From Prevotella sp. UBA2850 (GTDB lineage: Bacteria; Bacteroidota; Bacteroidia; Bacteroidales; Bacteroidaceae): DNA of 64,000 nucleotides. Location: NCBI GenBank assembly GCA_002350805.1, contig DEFO01000011.1, forward strand, positions 57,070 through 121,069, written 5' to 3'. Positions 34,073 through 43,138 of this stretch are shown here, piece by piece. Under the pieces are notes generated by a model. It was given only the letters and a program-made list of their open reading frames with translations, was not told the DNA's origin and did no database searches. Within the stretch, counting starts at the first letter, position 1, and each line of letters begins with the position of its first letter. Both the position numbers and the translations under genes were made by a program.

Positions 34073-35410
34073 ATGACACGTGAACAGAAAACAGCAATGG
34101 CCCGTATTATCAGTGATATGATAAAGGCTGATAATATTATTGAGGAGAGCGAGATAAGGGACATGAAGAAACTAATGTCCGAATATTCTATTACTCATCA
34201 GGAGATGAGCGATGCCCGTAAGATTCGCTTTACTGATGCTGTAAACACATTGAAGAAACTATCCATGAAAGAACGAAAATCATTTTTCGACCACATTTAC
34301 AGCATTGCTCTTAGTGATAATGTCTGTGTACCGCGCGAGGCACTCCTGCTTATTGCTCTTCAGTATTGTTTGATTGAATATGACAAGAAGACAGATAAGT
34401 CTTTCCTAAAACCTTATTTGATATCCTGCCCTACTGGAGAGGCTAGTTTCAATGACCAGTATATGGTTTATTTGGAAAGTTCGTATGATGAGGAACGCAA
34501 TGCGGAACTAATGAAGCACTTCAGACTCTTGGTTACTATCACCCGTCTCTGTGGCTTTAACTTTATCTATATCCCTAAGATGGTTGAAGAGTTTAGAGGT
34601 ATGAATGAGCAATATGTTAAGGATGTCATCAGCTATATGGCTCCTAATCTAGAAGAGTCATTTATACAGCAGGTTTACGCAAGGTTATGTGACCTCACTA
34701 CTGTGGATTTTTTCCAGAATGTGCTCTATGAGCGTTTGCAGGTCAAGGCACTTCACAATACACCACCTTCATTGCTTATTAATATAGGTACGTCTGTTGT
34801 TCCTTATTGTAGCGCTGGAGGTTCTGTTCAATACTATTCAGAGTTCTTATGTGTACCAATCTCTTCTAGTATTCTCACTTTAGTTGATGACATTTTGGGA
34901 TTCTATCAAAGTAAGGTGAGCATCCGCCAGTCGATTACTATCAATGACAGCAAAGGGCAGTTCAAGTACTTTGGATTCTATAAGGCATTGTTTGATTTCC
35001 TTGTGGCTCCGCCTCCGATTGCTCCAGATCTTATTTTTTTAGGGTTGGATATGAAAACTGGCAGATATCAAGTTGCTTTTAAGTTTGACAAAGACAATGA
35101 GAAGAAAGTATGTTTGACTCCTAGAGAGTACGATATCTATTTCCAAATTGCTCTCAGGTCATATAAGTCACGTACAAAAGGACTGCCTGTCGCATACGAT
35201 AAATACATAAAACCAACGATATCCAAGCTGAAAAGTAAGATCAGTGATGACATTCCCGATTTGACCTATTCAGACCAGTATAAGCCGGAAAGGAATGGCA
35301 ACGTGTATGTACTTCGCTTAGATAAATCGAAAGTCTTTGTAAGAGTGTGTACGTCCAACTATTGTTGCGAGTACGAAGATATTCCCATTATGAAATATGA
35401 GAAGAAATGA
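34073..35410 (+). CDS. TerB-like protein of unknown function
   Basis: A 445-residue cytoplasmic protein. Residues about 1-120 are helical with the layout of a TerB-like domain (acidic helices, IKADNIIEESEIRDMKKLM). The middle part is unassigned, and the C-terminal third (about 345-445) holds a possible winged-helix-like segment LTPREYDIYFQIAL. No catalytic residues are evident. It is AT-rich, and the palindrome upstream links it to genes at 41.3-44.2 kb. TerB domains occur in stress and phage-response systems, so a signalling role is a guess. Confidence 0.7.
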   Translation: MTREQKTAMARIISDMIKADNIIEESEIRDMKKLMSEYSITHQEMSDARKIRFTDAVNTLKKLSMKERKSFFDHIYSIALSDNVCVPREALLLIALQYCLIEYDKKTDKSFLKPYLISCPTGEASFNDQYMVYLESSYDEERNAELMKHFRLLVTITRLCGFNFIYIPKMVEEFRGMNEQYVKDVISYMAPNLEESFIQQVYARLCDLTTVDFFQNVLYERLQVKALHNTPPSLLINIGTSVVPYCSAGGSVQYYSEFLCVPISSSILTLVDDILGFYQSKVSIRQSITINDSKGQFKYFGFYKALFDFLVAPPPIAPDLIFLGLDMKTGRYQVAFKFDKDNEKKVCLTPREYDIYFQIALRSYKSRTKGLPVAYDKYIKPTISKLKSKISDDIPDLTYSDQYKPERNGNVYVLRLDKSKVFVRVCTSNYCCEYEDIPIMKYEKK

Positions 35411-35509
35411 TTTCTATACCTATTGGCAACGTTGCGGCAACATGGGTGCCAAATTGCTATTTTTACATGGCAATGTTGTCGTTTTGATGAATAGTACAGA
35501 TATTATCTA

Positions 35510-35517
35510 TATCTTTG
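35510..35517 (+). promoter_or_regulatory. Candidate -7 box for the 35.5-41.2 kb operon
   Basis: TATCTTTG, 32 bp before the SH3-domain gene. TTTG occurs at 35483-35486 with a 23-bp spacer, longer than usual. An inverted repeat TTGGCA/TGCCAA lies upstream at 35425-35454. Confidence 0.5.
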
Positions 35518-35548
35518 CAGTAATATAAATAAAAGAAAGGATTAAAGT

Positions 35549-36031
35549 ATGAAAAAATTCCTATTTTGCTTATCTGTATTGTTGTCGATGTTCAACGTCA
35601 ATGTTGCAGCGTATGTACGATATGTTACTGTAAATCTCAATTTACGATATGGGCCTGGTATTGCATATGAAATTATCACATCTTTGCCCAAAGGAACGCC
35701 TGTATCTATAGATGAAGATTGCGATTGCAAGTGGGTTCTTGTTGAATATGATGGCAAAATTGGCTATATCTCTACGAAGTATTTATCAGAGAATCCTCCA
35801 TATAGAAAGATTAAGAGAGAATCACAAATTCAGACTCATAAAACCTATCCTACTACATACGATATAGTTAGGTATTATACTAACGTAAATGGTTATAGAG
35901 TTCAATCTCCAACTTATTATGATTCTACCCCAACAGGAGCGACAGCTTTATGTAGAGATGGGACATATAGTTTTAGCCGGAATCGAAAAGGAACGTGCTC
36001 TCATCACGGGGGAGTCGCCAAATGGCTATAA
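35549..36031 (+). CDS. Secreted SH3b-DUF3761 protein
   Basis: A 160-residue protein with a signal peptide (about residues 1-21), a bacterial SH3 domain (about 24-80: VNLNLRYGPGIAYEIITSLPKG) and a C-terminal DUF3761 segment GATALCRDGTYSFSRNRKGTCSHHGGVAKWL with two Cys and paired His. SH3b domains commonly bind peptidoglycan; the C-terminal part is of unknown function, and its Cys/His suggest metal binding or a disulfide. It may be the first gene of the operon that includes the enzyme cassette. Confidence 0.82.
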   Translation: MKKFLFCLSVLLSMFNVNVAAYVRYVTVNLNLRYGPGIAYEIITSLPKGTPVSIDEDCDCKWVLVEYDGKIGYISTKYLSENPPYRKIKRESQIQTHKTYPTTYDIVRYYTNVNGYRVQSPTYYDSTPTGATALCRDGTYSFSRNRKGTCSHHGGVAKWL

Positions 36032-36084
36032 TCACAAATATCGAACCGTATCTATTAAACCAATAAGAACAACATATTATAAGT

Positions 36085-36378
36085 ATGAAACAAATTCTCT
36101 GTATTATTCTTGCAATTCTATTGCTATTATGCCTAACACATATGCCTTATGGGTATTACGTTCTGGTCAGATACGCTTCCATGATTATGTTTGGATTCCT
36201 CGCTTATTACTATATAATGGATAAGAGGATGGAACTTGGTATCATTTTTGTTGCTCTTTCTATACTCTTTCAGCCCTTCTTCAAATTTGCCTTGGGTAGA
36301 ATCATGTGGAATGTCGTGGATGTCATTGTGGCTGTAGGACTTATTTACTTAGTTTTGAAATCATCCAAGAAAGAATAA
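36085..36378 (+). CDS. Small membrane protein (DUF6804-like)
   Basis: A 97-residue protein with about four membrane helices and a Lys-rich C-terminus (VLKSSKKE), matching the layout of the DUF6804 family. No function is known. It lies 53 bp after the SH3b gene and 16 bp before the Ntn hydrolase gene, so it probably shares their transcript. Confidence 0.75.
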   Translation: MKQILCIILAILLLLCLTHMPYGYYVLVRYASMIMFGFLAYYYIMDKRMELGIIFVALSILFQPFFKFALGRIMWNVVDVIVAVGLIYLVLKSSKKE

Positions 36379-36394
36379 AACTACTTAATTATTT

Positions 36395-38338
36395 ATGGCA
36401 GTAATATACAGGGACGAGTATGGCGTTCCACATATAGATGCAAAGAACTACTGCGATGCGACAAAAGCTATTGGCTATTGCCACTGCGAAGATGACTTTT
36501 ACGATATACAACTATTGCTTTTAGCCGGAAAACAGAAGAGTGGTCATCATGATGATTGGGATGGGCCATATTTGGATATGGTATGTGCCTATTTTAATAT
36601 TCCTGCCCATGTACAAAGGTTGCCTCCTCTTTCCCCTTCTTATATGGAGCTACTCAAATCTTATTCGGAAGGTGTCAACCGCTACGCTAAAGAGCACCCC
36701 AAAGAAGTTCTTGACAAATCTATGTTTCCGATAGATGAAAATGATGTCATTGTAACTCAACACTTGATGGAGGTAATAGGAATTCAACTTGACAAGCCAT
36801 ATAGTTACTTGAAAGATAGTAACGAAATGTCTTTACCAACTAAGGAAGGTTCAAATGTGATAGCGATAGGTCCCAAAATAAGTAGTAACGGGCACACCTT
36901 AATCGCCATAAGTCCACATCAGACAATCGAAGGCCCTTTTTCCTATTATGAAATACATGTGCACAGCGAAGAAGAAAACATAGACTTTCACGGTTTCATA
37001 CTGCCTTGTACATTTACGATATTTATGGGGACAAACTTCAAAATCGCATGGGGAGCCACTGCTAATTATCCTGAAATGTACAATGTTTACGAAATTGACA
37101 TTGAAAAAGACAGCATAGGGAGTTTCTTTCTTCTTAACAGCGAAAAAGTAAGACTTGATATTAAGCAATACAAGAATTACACTAAGTTGTATGGCAAAAT
37201 TCCGTTTCCAATATATAAACGGATGTATAGTTCAAAATATGGTAACATCATTGAAATAAATGGCAAGTTCTATCTCATTGACATTCCAATGTTAGGACAG
37301 CAGTTAGGATTTGAGCAGAACTATAAGCTTTCTCTTTGTAATAACTGTAAACAAGCTTTAGAGCAATTGAAAAAGGCACAATATACATATCTTGACTTCG
37401 TTTTAACAGACGATATAGACAACTTACTGTATGTACATTGTTGTAAAGAAAAGCGCAGGAATTCAACTTGCGACTTTTACAAAAACACCCTACCACAGAC
37501 TTCTGTTAATGAGATTGACGGAAAGAATTATTATGATGCCAACAACATGGTAGTTGTAGAAAACCCAGAGTGTTCCTTTATTGTCTCTGTAAACCAATCT
37601 CCATTCCGTGTTACGGACACGGATCTTTATAAAGATAGTTATATGGGGCTTATTTACAGGAATGACAATAGCAGATCTATTAGGGTAAAAGAACTTTTAA
37701 ATAAGCTGAAGCCAATAGGTAAAGAAGAACTAAAATACATACAATTTGACACAAAGATTATATTCCCCATCATAAGAAACATAGATTTCTCCGCTTTGCA
37801 AACCATTGATGGTAAGAAATTTCCAAAACTTGAATCTTTAATAAAGGAATTGCAAGGATGGGATGGGAATGCCACCATAGACTCCCGTGGGGCTGCAATT
37901 TTCGCCATGCTTTTCCATAGATATAAGAGATTCTATAGGTATTCAAAGAATCCTGATGTAATAAAAGTAGCATCGGAGAAAGAACTAATAAATTGCCTAA
38001 GATGGACGGACAAACACTTATCCCCAAATGCCAAACTTGGGGATATTCAATACCTAAAACGAGGTAAGCAGAAATTTCCTATTGGCGGTATACCAGACTC
38101 TATTAACACTGTTCGTCCTTATTATGAAAAGGGCAAATTGTATGTTGAAGAGGCAAGCGCATTTCGGATGATAATTGACTTAAGTAGCAAAAACACCTAT
38201 TCATGTCATCCATTAGGCGTATCCTCCAATGAAGACAGTTCAAACTACACGAACCAGATGGAACTATTCGTGAATAATGAATATCGAATAATTGAGGACA
38301 TAACATATTACAAACATCATAAAGGATATAAAATATGA
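36395..38338 (+). CDS. Penicillin-acylase-family Ntn hydrolase, cytoplasmic
   Basis: A 647-residue N-terminal-nucleophile amidohydrolase. The protein opens directly with RDEYGVPHI and has no signal peptide, unlike most of its family. The self-cleavage site is at EGSNVIAIG, so Ser153 would be the new N-terminal nucleophile after autoprocessing. Substrate-pocket motifs follow: SPHQ, GTNFKIAWGATAN. Family enzymes cleave or form amide bonds between acyl chains and amines (penicillins, acyl-homoserine lactones, lipopeptides). The end overlaps the next gene by 4 bp (ATGA). It is slightly shorter than typical members. Confidence 0.9.
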   Translation: MAVIYRDEYGVPHIDAKNYCDATKAIGYCHCEDDFYDIQLLLLAGKQKSGHHDDWDGPYLDMVCAYFNIPAHVQRLPPLSPSYMELLKSYSEGVNRYAKEHPKEVLDKSMFPIDENDVIVTQHLMEVIGIQLDKPYSYLKDSNEMSLPTKEGSNVIAIGPKISSNGHTLIAISPHQTIEGPFSYYEIHVHSEEENIDFHGFILPCTFTIFMGTNFKIAWGATANYPEMYNVYEIDIEKDSIGSFFLLNSEKVRLDIKQYKNYTKLYGKIPFPIYKRMYSSKYGNIIEINGKFYLIDIPMLGQQLGFEQNYKLSLCNNCKQALEQLKKAQYTYLDFVLTDDIDNLLYVHCCKEKRRNSTCDFYKNTLPQTSVNEIDGKNYYDANNMVVVENPECSFIVSVNQSPFRVTDTDLYKDSYMGLIYRNDNSRSIRVKELLNKLKPIGKEELKYIQFDTKIIFPIIRNIDFSALQTIDGKKFPKLESLIKELQGWDGNATIDSRGAAIFAMLFHRYKRFYRYSKNPDVIKVASEKELINCLRWTDKHLSPNAKLGDIQYLKRGKQKFPIGGIPDSINTVRPYYEKGKLYVEEASAFRMIIDLSSKNTYSCHPLGVSSNEDSSNYTNQMELFVNNEYRIIEDITYYKHHKGYKI

Positions 38339-39240
38339 GCAAACTGAACATGCCATTATTCATGATGAATATCCCTACATCATATTCAACAGATATAAAA
38401 AACAATGTATGGATGGATGAATACGATGAAAATGAAATCATTGTGAATAAAGAAAAGGCTATAAGGGAATTATGGGAAGTCTATTCTTTCCTGTCAAGCC
38501 AAGGATTTGTGTATCTTCTTCCAACTCCTGCAGATTGTAAACTACAAGACCTGGTTTTTGTAGCAAATAACGGTATCGTACTTGAACACGTGGATGAACC
38601 TATATATATAGGGGCGAATTTTCGTGCCACGAACAGGATTGGAGAGGAGAAGGTTGGGATGTCATTTTTCAACAGCCTCGGTTATAAAACCATAAAATGC
38701 CCCTATTTCTTTGAAGGAGAAGCAGAGCTAAAACATTTACGAGATAACATCTATATAGGAGGATACGGTATGCGCTCTCAGAAAGAAAGTTACGAATGGA
38801 TGGAAAAGGAATTTGGCATGAAAGTTGTACCTCTGGAACTCACTGATCCATATAACTATCATCTTGATTGCACGGTATTCCCACTTACCCAAGAAAAGGT
38901 AGTTATAGCAACTGATGCTTTTACAAAAAAAGAACTGAAACTGGTAGAGAAGGTAGCAGAAATAATTCCAATAACTATTGATCAAGCACACACAGGTTTG
39001 ACTAATAGTGTTCGTGTGAATAACTATTTATTGAACGCATCTGATATTGACTTCCTTTCCAAACGCTCTGAAGACTACCGTCTAGAATCATCCAAGAATT
39101 TCAGGTTGGAACAAATAGCTGGTGAGAATTGTATGGAAGTAGTATATTTCAACATGGAGGAGTTTATGAAAGGTGGCGCTTTGCTTTCTTGTTGTGTCTT
39201 ACATGTTAATCGCCATTCATACACAAAAGAACTAATATAA
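38335..39240 (+). CDS. Amidinotransferase / guanidino-hydrolase family enzyme
   Basis: A 301-residue protein of the pentein fold, as in dimethylarginine hydrolase and arginine deiminase. Aligned features are DLVFVANNG (Asp72), FEGEAELKHL (Glu127), YHLDCTVFPL (His176, Asp178) and a C-terminal Cys pair in LLSCCVLHVNR (Cys286 probably catalytic). Enzymes of the fold attack the guanidino carbon of arginine-like substrates, giving citrulline-type products or amidino transfer. It is coupled to the Ntn hydrolase upstream and lies one base before the decarboxylase gene, so all three should act on one molecule. Confidence 0.82.
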   Translation: MSKLNMPLFMMNIPTSYSTDIKNNVWMDEYDENEIIVNKEKAIRELWEVYSFLSSQGFVYLLPTPADCKLQDLVFVANNGIVLEHVDEPIYIGANFRATNRIGEEKVGMSFFNSLGYKTIKCPYFFEGEAELKHLRDNIYIGGYGMRSQKESYEWMEKEFGMKVVPLELTDPYNYHLDCTVFPLTQEKVVIATDAFTKKELKLVEKVAEIIPITIDQAHTGLTNSVRVNNYLLNASDIDFLSKRSEDYRLESSKNFRLEQIAGENCMEVVYFNMEEFMKGGALLSCCVLHVNRHSYTKELI

Positions 39241-39241
39241 C

Positions 39242-39955
39242 ATGGCTCAATCGTTAACTACTTGGATAAAAAAGCAATGCCGAATTGTAAAGAGCAAATC
39301 TATAGAGGAGCTTTCGGCTGAATATTGTTTTAGAGATCCTTTGCGTCCAATTCGAAACAATCCAGAAATAATATATGCCCCAGCTGATGGTATCATTGTG
39401 GATATATGTTCAGTTAATTCCACGGCTGAGAATATTTATGGAAAATATGGTAATATAACCTTGAAAGAGCTAACCTACAATATGCTTCCAGAGGGGAGCT
39501 ATACTGTTGTCTCGATTTTCCTTACTTTTTATGATGTCCATATTGTAAGAACGCCAGTGAATGGTGTAATTAAAAAGATTAGCCTTCCGCCCATTTATGT
39601 GGAAAATAGGCCTATGCTCTCCTTTGAAGATTATTTAATGGATGGAAAATTCACGGAAGCTCGCAAAGAATTATTAAAATCTTTTGCATATAATCAAAGA
39701 ACCTTGTTAAGTATTCAGAATAGTTTCTTGAGAGAAAAAATGTATTTGCTACTGACTGCTGATTATGATATAGACACAATTTTAAGTTTTATAGACCTCC
39801 CAAATCATCCTATGAAACAAAACCAACGTATAGCATCTATTAGATATGGTAGCATGGTTACCTGTATCGTTCCCACTTCTTGGAATTTGGAAACTATATG
39901 CAAAGAGGGTACCCATGTTGAAGCAGGTAATGACTCTCTCTTCTATTATGGATAA
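39242..39955 (+). CDS. Phosphatidylserine-decarboxylase-like enzyme
   Basis: A 237-residue member of the pyruvoyl decarboxylase family. The Asp of YAPADG (Asp49), His of YDVH (His100) and the GS of RYGSMVT (Ser204) match the Asp-His-Ser triad that performs self-cleavage and creates the pyruvoyl group. It has no membrane helix, and the phospholipid-binding N-terminus seems reduced. Relatives outside lipid metabolism decarboxylate free or conjugated amino acids. The last eight bases overlap the MATE gene. Confidence 0.82.
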   Translation: MAQSLTTWIKKQCRIVKSKSIEELSAEYCFRDPLRPIRNNPEIIYAPADGIIVDICSVNSTAENIYGKYGNITLKELTYNMLPEGSYTVVSIFLTFYDVHIVRTPVNGVIKKISLPPIYVENRPMLSFEDYLMDGKFTEARKELLKSFAYNQRTLLSIQNSFLREKMYLLLTADYDIDTILSFIDLPNHPMKQNQRIASIRYGSMVTCIVPTSWNLETICKEGTHVEAGNDSLFYYG

Positions 39956-41240
39956 TAAACTCAACTTAACGCGTAAAGGAATATTCCTTTATAACCTTCC
40001 AATCTTGGTTAGTGCAATTTTGGAAGAAATGATGATTTTAACCGACACCGTACTGTTGTCTTTTAAGGAACCCGTGTTTCTTGCAACAGTTGGTGTCATA
40101 GACTCCTTATATTTACTATTTCTCTCTATGGGAGAATCCTTAAATGATGCATTTCAAAATTATTATGCACGGCACATAGAGAGTAGAAATAAAGTTGGCC
40201 AAGTATTCAAATATTCTTTACTTGTTTTTGTTATTCCACCATTGTTCTTCGGCTTGGTAATCTTTGTCGCTATACATGTTGTTCAGCCAGAATGGATTGG
40301 AGTTGATCATTATAATATAATAAACAGTTCTATTTTTTATTTAAGTGGTCTGACGTTTGTTACCTATGTTTCATTGTCACTCAATAGTTTGTTGATGGGC
40401 ATGGGAAAGACTAAAGAACTTGGTGCGGTTTCCATATTAACGGTCATTATCAATTTTGTATTAGGCTATTTGCTCTTGTTCCAATTTGAAACAAGCATCA
40501 ACCCTTGTGCTGTAATACTCATTTCATCTATAACGGCAGAGGTTGTAGCAATTTCAATTATGAGTTATATTATTTGGTGGGAAAACAAGAAAGATTCCTT
40601 TTGTTTATTGAAAAATTCCCACAGAAATAAGATTATTACTATTTTAATAGAATCTGCCTTATACCTTTGTGCTACAGACTTACTTTTTCACATTGGATCT
40701 TTGTGTTTGTACTTGTACTGCCTTTATTTTTTTAATGACTATGACACTGCAATATTTACATTGCTGATGGCATACTGGGGTATCATACAAGTTCCTGCAC
40801 AAAGTTTTTCCGAAACCTCCCTTAATGTCTTTTCCTATATCCACTCCATTAATATGGAAAAACAATACCGTAATATACGGTCAATAATACTAACGTTTTC
40901 TGCATCAATTAGCCTTACATTCGGATTGTGTATTTTTCTTTTTGACAGTTTGACTTACGAATATAATGGATTAAAGTTATTTTCGATAATTCTTATCACC
41001 ATTCTTTCGTTATTAAACTCACGGATGGAGATAAAATCTATTGGGCTCATTTCAAAATTAAAAAATAATTTGTATTTGATAGCACGTGTCCTTTACGGAA
41101 TCCTATCACTCACGTTTATTATCGTATTTACTGTTCTATTCAAGACTCACTATGTTTACATATTCTTTGCATTCATATTGTCAATAATAGTATGCAACTT
41201 TTATTTGGACATTCAAGAGAGGAAAGTGTGGAGATTATAA
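39948..41240 (+). CDS. MATE-family exporter
   Basis: A 430-residue multidrug/toxic-compound extrusion transporter with about 12 membrane helices (first: FLYNLPILVSAILEEMMILTDTVLLS). ATG 39948 overlaps the decarboxylase stop (ATGGATAA) and is preferred over the longer frame from 39846, which would run within the decarboxylase gene. It would export the cassette product with H+ or Na+ exchange. It ends the cassette; the following gene is convergent. Confidence 0.88.
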   Translation: MDNKLNLTRKGIFLYNLPILVSAILEEMMILTDTVLLSFKEPVFLATVGVIDSLYLLFLSMGESLNDAFQNYYARHIESRNKVGQVFKYSLLVFVIPPLFFGLVIFVAIHVVQPEWIGVDHYNIINSSIFYLSGLTFVTYVSLSLNSLLMGMGKTKELGAVSILTVIINFVLGYLLLFQFETSINPCAVILISSITAEVVAISIMSYIIWWENKKDSFCLLKNSHRNKIITILIESALYLCATDLLFHIGSLCLYLYCLYFFNDYDTAIFTLLMAYWGIIQVPAQSFSETSLNVFSYIHSINMEKQYRNIRSIILTFSASISLTFGLCIFLFDSLTYEYNGLKLFSIILITILSLLNSRMEIKSIGLISKLKNNLYLIARVLYGILSLTFIIVFTVLFKTHYVYIFFAFILSIIVCNFYLDIQERKVWRL

Positions 41241-41264
41241 TTGTATAATTTGGTATGGTGAGTT

Positions 41265-41672
41265 TTATGAAAAAATAGGATAGACTGGAGATCGTAATTT
41301 ATATATGATTTCCAGTACTCTTTCTGCACTGCCACTACGAAACTTTAATGGTAGCGTACGCAATTGTTCTTCGGTGATGAAAAAGGAAAAGCCTTGCTGT
41401 CTGGTGAAGAGGTTTGGATAATTGACCTTAACCAGATCTTCCATCTTATTGAACAACTCATCATTACGTCCAATAAGGTGCATGTACAAAGCATCGTCAC
41501 GCATAGGACCATGAGGAGCAAAAACAGTTCCCTTGGGGACCATGCATACGTCACTCCCAGTAAATGGAGCAGCAAAATGCACTAGGTATTCTGATTCAGT
41601 ATCCTCTGTTAATTCGAAAACGTTCTCGTCAATCTTCATTGACTCTATTTGTTCATTTGTAGCCATATTCAT
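41265..41672 (-). CDS. Protein of unknown function
   Basis: A 135-residue soluble protein (ATGs at 41672 or 41666). It is acidic at the N-terminus and contains AAPFTGSDVCMVPKGTVFAPHGPMRDDALYMHLIGR, which suggests a small beta-containing fold, but I do not recognise the family. It has a complete promoter (41692-41723) and shares the central palindrome at 41731 with the divergent gene at 41841. Confidence 0.65.
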   Translation of the reverse strand: MNMATNEQIESMKIDENVFELTEDTESEYLVHFAAPFTGSDVCMVPKGTVFAPHGPMRDDALYMHLIGRNDELFNKMEDLVKVNYPNLFTRQQGFSFFITEEQLRTLPLKFRSGSAERVLEIIYKLRSPVYPIFS

Positions 41673-41691
41673 TTTTATTAATTTACGAAAG

Positions 41692-41723
41692 CAAAGGTAG
41701 TAATTTTATTCCGATAAACCAAA
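41692..41723 (-). promoter_or_regulatory. Promoter of the 41265-41672 gene
   Basis: On the minus strand a -33 TTTG (41720-41723) and a -7 TACCTTTG (41692-41699) are separated by 20 bp. The palindrome centre lies 41 bp from the -7 box. Confidence 0.75.
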
Positions 41724-41730
41724 AAAGGAC

Positions 41731-41749
41731 TTCCACAAGGCTTGTGAAT
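41731..41749. promoter_or_regulatory. 19-bp palindromic operator, copy 2 (divergent)
   Basis: TTCCACAAGGCTTGTGAAT, with the right arm shortened. It lies between two divergent promoters: 41 bp from the minus-strand -7 box and 54 bp from the plus-strand one. Confidence 0.75.
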
Positions 41750-41793
41750 TGTTGTTTTTTGCAATTAATCAAAACAATATCTGAAAAATAATG

Positions 41794-41801
41794 TATTTTT
41801 G
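41794..41801 (+). promoter_or_regulatory. -7 box for the NTF2-like gene
   Basis: TATTTTTG, 39 bp before ATG 41841. The ATG at 41799 would fall inside this box, so the downstream start is preferred. No -33 TTTG at the usual spacing. Confidence 0.65.
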
Positions 41802-41840
41802 CATCGAAAAGATTTCAATGAGAATATAAATCTGACTGCA

Positions 41841-43079
41841 ATGGATATCTTTGATTATATTATAGAGAGGAATTTTTCTCAGGAAGGTAATCCTAACAGA
41901 CTGTCTTCATACAGACAGGCTGCGGAACTTATCTGTTTGTGCTGGAACAGATTGGATATGAGCTATATTGAGCCATATCTTAATGAGAATATGAAGTGGG
42001 AAGGTGGTGAACCACACAAAGTCATCAATGGAAAGGAAAACTATCTGAAGCTGATGGGGCAGGTTTTCGATTCTCTTCAATACTCAAAGCGGAGTTATAG
42101 GGCGGATGTTGATGTGTGTAATGACCGATCTTGTGCTATTATAACCGTTGATGGTGTGCATCAAGATATGATGCATCGCCTGAAAATTGAGGATGGACTT
42201 ATAAAGGAGATAGAGGTAACCCCCTCACCTAACTGGTGGTCAAAACAGTTTGGCGACTCTTCCCCGTTTGGAGTTGTGAGTCAGACCTCATTGCATGAGC
42301 AAGCAGCAGCTGTGGCAGCTATAGAGCAGTATGTTAAAACGGAACTGGGCAATAAGCCTATTAAATGGGCTACGCAATATGAACTTAGGAACGCCGATTG
42401 TCAGCTCTCTTTCACATGTGACGAATTATCCTATGATGTGTTGGTAGAGATACATAGCCTTGATGACAAAAAGTGCCGATTTGTCATGTACTCCGAAGCT
42501 AACAATTTAATTGCAGGATGTCGGGAGAACGACCATATCCCTTGCATTTTAGCCTTGGATGAAGAGCAGAGGTTTGTGAGTCTCACTTTGTTGGAAGACA
42601 TGGATGTTCGTGTACAGAAGTTAAGAGCAAAGGGTATCAACGAGTGGACGTTCAGAAGCTTATTCAAGACAAAAGCACAATTGAGTAGGTTGGTTATAAC
42701 GAAAGACCATCGGATCTTGTTGCCAGACTATAACGACATAGAAGTAAAGATGGAACCGCTGGTGAAAGCTGTGTATTTCCTTTTCATGAAACATTCCGAG
42801 GGCATTGTTTTTAAGGAATTGGCTGATTATAGGGAGGAACTGCAGAACATCTATAAGAAACTGAAACCAATGGGATTGAACAAGAGGACTATTCAGAGTA
42901 TAGAAGATGTGACAAACCCTTTGCTCAATTCGATTAACGAGAAGTGTGCTCGCATTCGTTCGGCATTCGTAAAAGAGTTCGACGAATCACTTGCCAAGAA
43001 CTATATTGTAACGGGGGAACGCGGCGAAGCAAAGAAAATCTCTTTGCCGCGCGACTTGGTTGTCTGGGAAAGCGAATAG
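41841..43079 (+). CDS. NTF2-like protein with long C-terminal extension
   Basis: The product from ATG 41841 is 412 residues. Residues about 15-115 resemble an NTF2/SnoaL-like fold (YLNENMKWEGGEP, YLKLMGQVFDSL). The C-terminal part contains a Bacteroidota-restricted module, VKMEPLVKAVYFLFMKHSEGIVFKELADYREELQNIYKK, seen in hypothetical proteins without a known role. No enzyme motif. A degenerate DnaB-like gene follows after 59 bp, probably on the same transcript, and the palindromic operator lies upstream. Confidence 0.7.
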   Translation: MDIFDYIIERNFSQEGNPNRLSSYRQAAELICLCWNRLDMSYIEPYLNENMKWEGGEPHKVINGKENYLKLMGQVFDSLQYSKRSYRADVDVCNDRSCAIITVDGVHQDMMHRLKIEDGLIKEIEVTPSPNWWSKQFGDSSPFGVVSQTSLHEQAAAVAAIEQYVKTELGNKPIKWATQYELRNADCQLSFTCDELSYDVLVEIHSLDDKKCRFVMYSEANNLIAGCRENDHIPCILALDEEQRFVSLTLLEDMDVRVQKLRAKGINEWTFRSLFKTKAQLSRLVITKDHRILLPDYNDIEVKMEPLVKAVYFLFMKHSEGIVFKELADYREELQNIYKKLKPMGLNKRTIQSIEDVTNPLLNSINEKCARIRSAFVKEFDESLAKNYIVTGERGEAKKISLPRDLVVWESE

Positions 43080-43138
43080 GCGGTTGGCATTGGTGGAGCG
43101 TAGAACTGAGTAATAAACAATTGCATAAACAATTAGCT

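Noticed and set aside
39846..39947. The longer N-terminus of the MATE protein
   Set aside because: It lies within the decarboxylase gene; ATG 39948 overlapping the stop is the coupled start.
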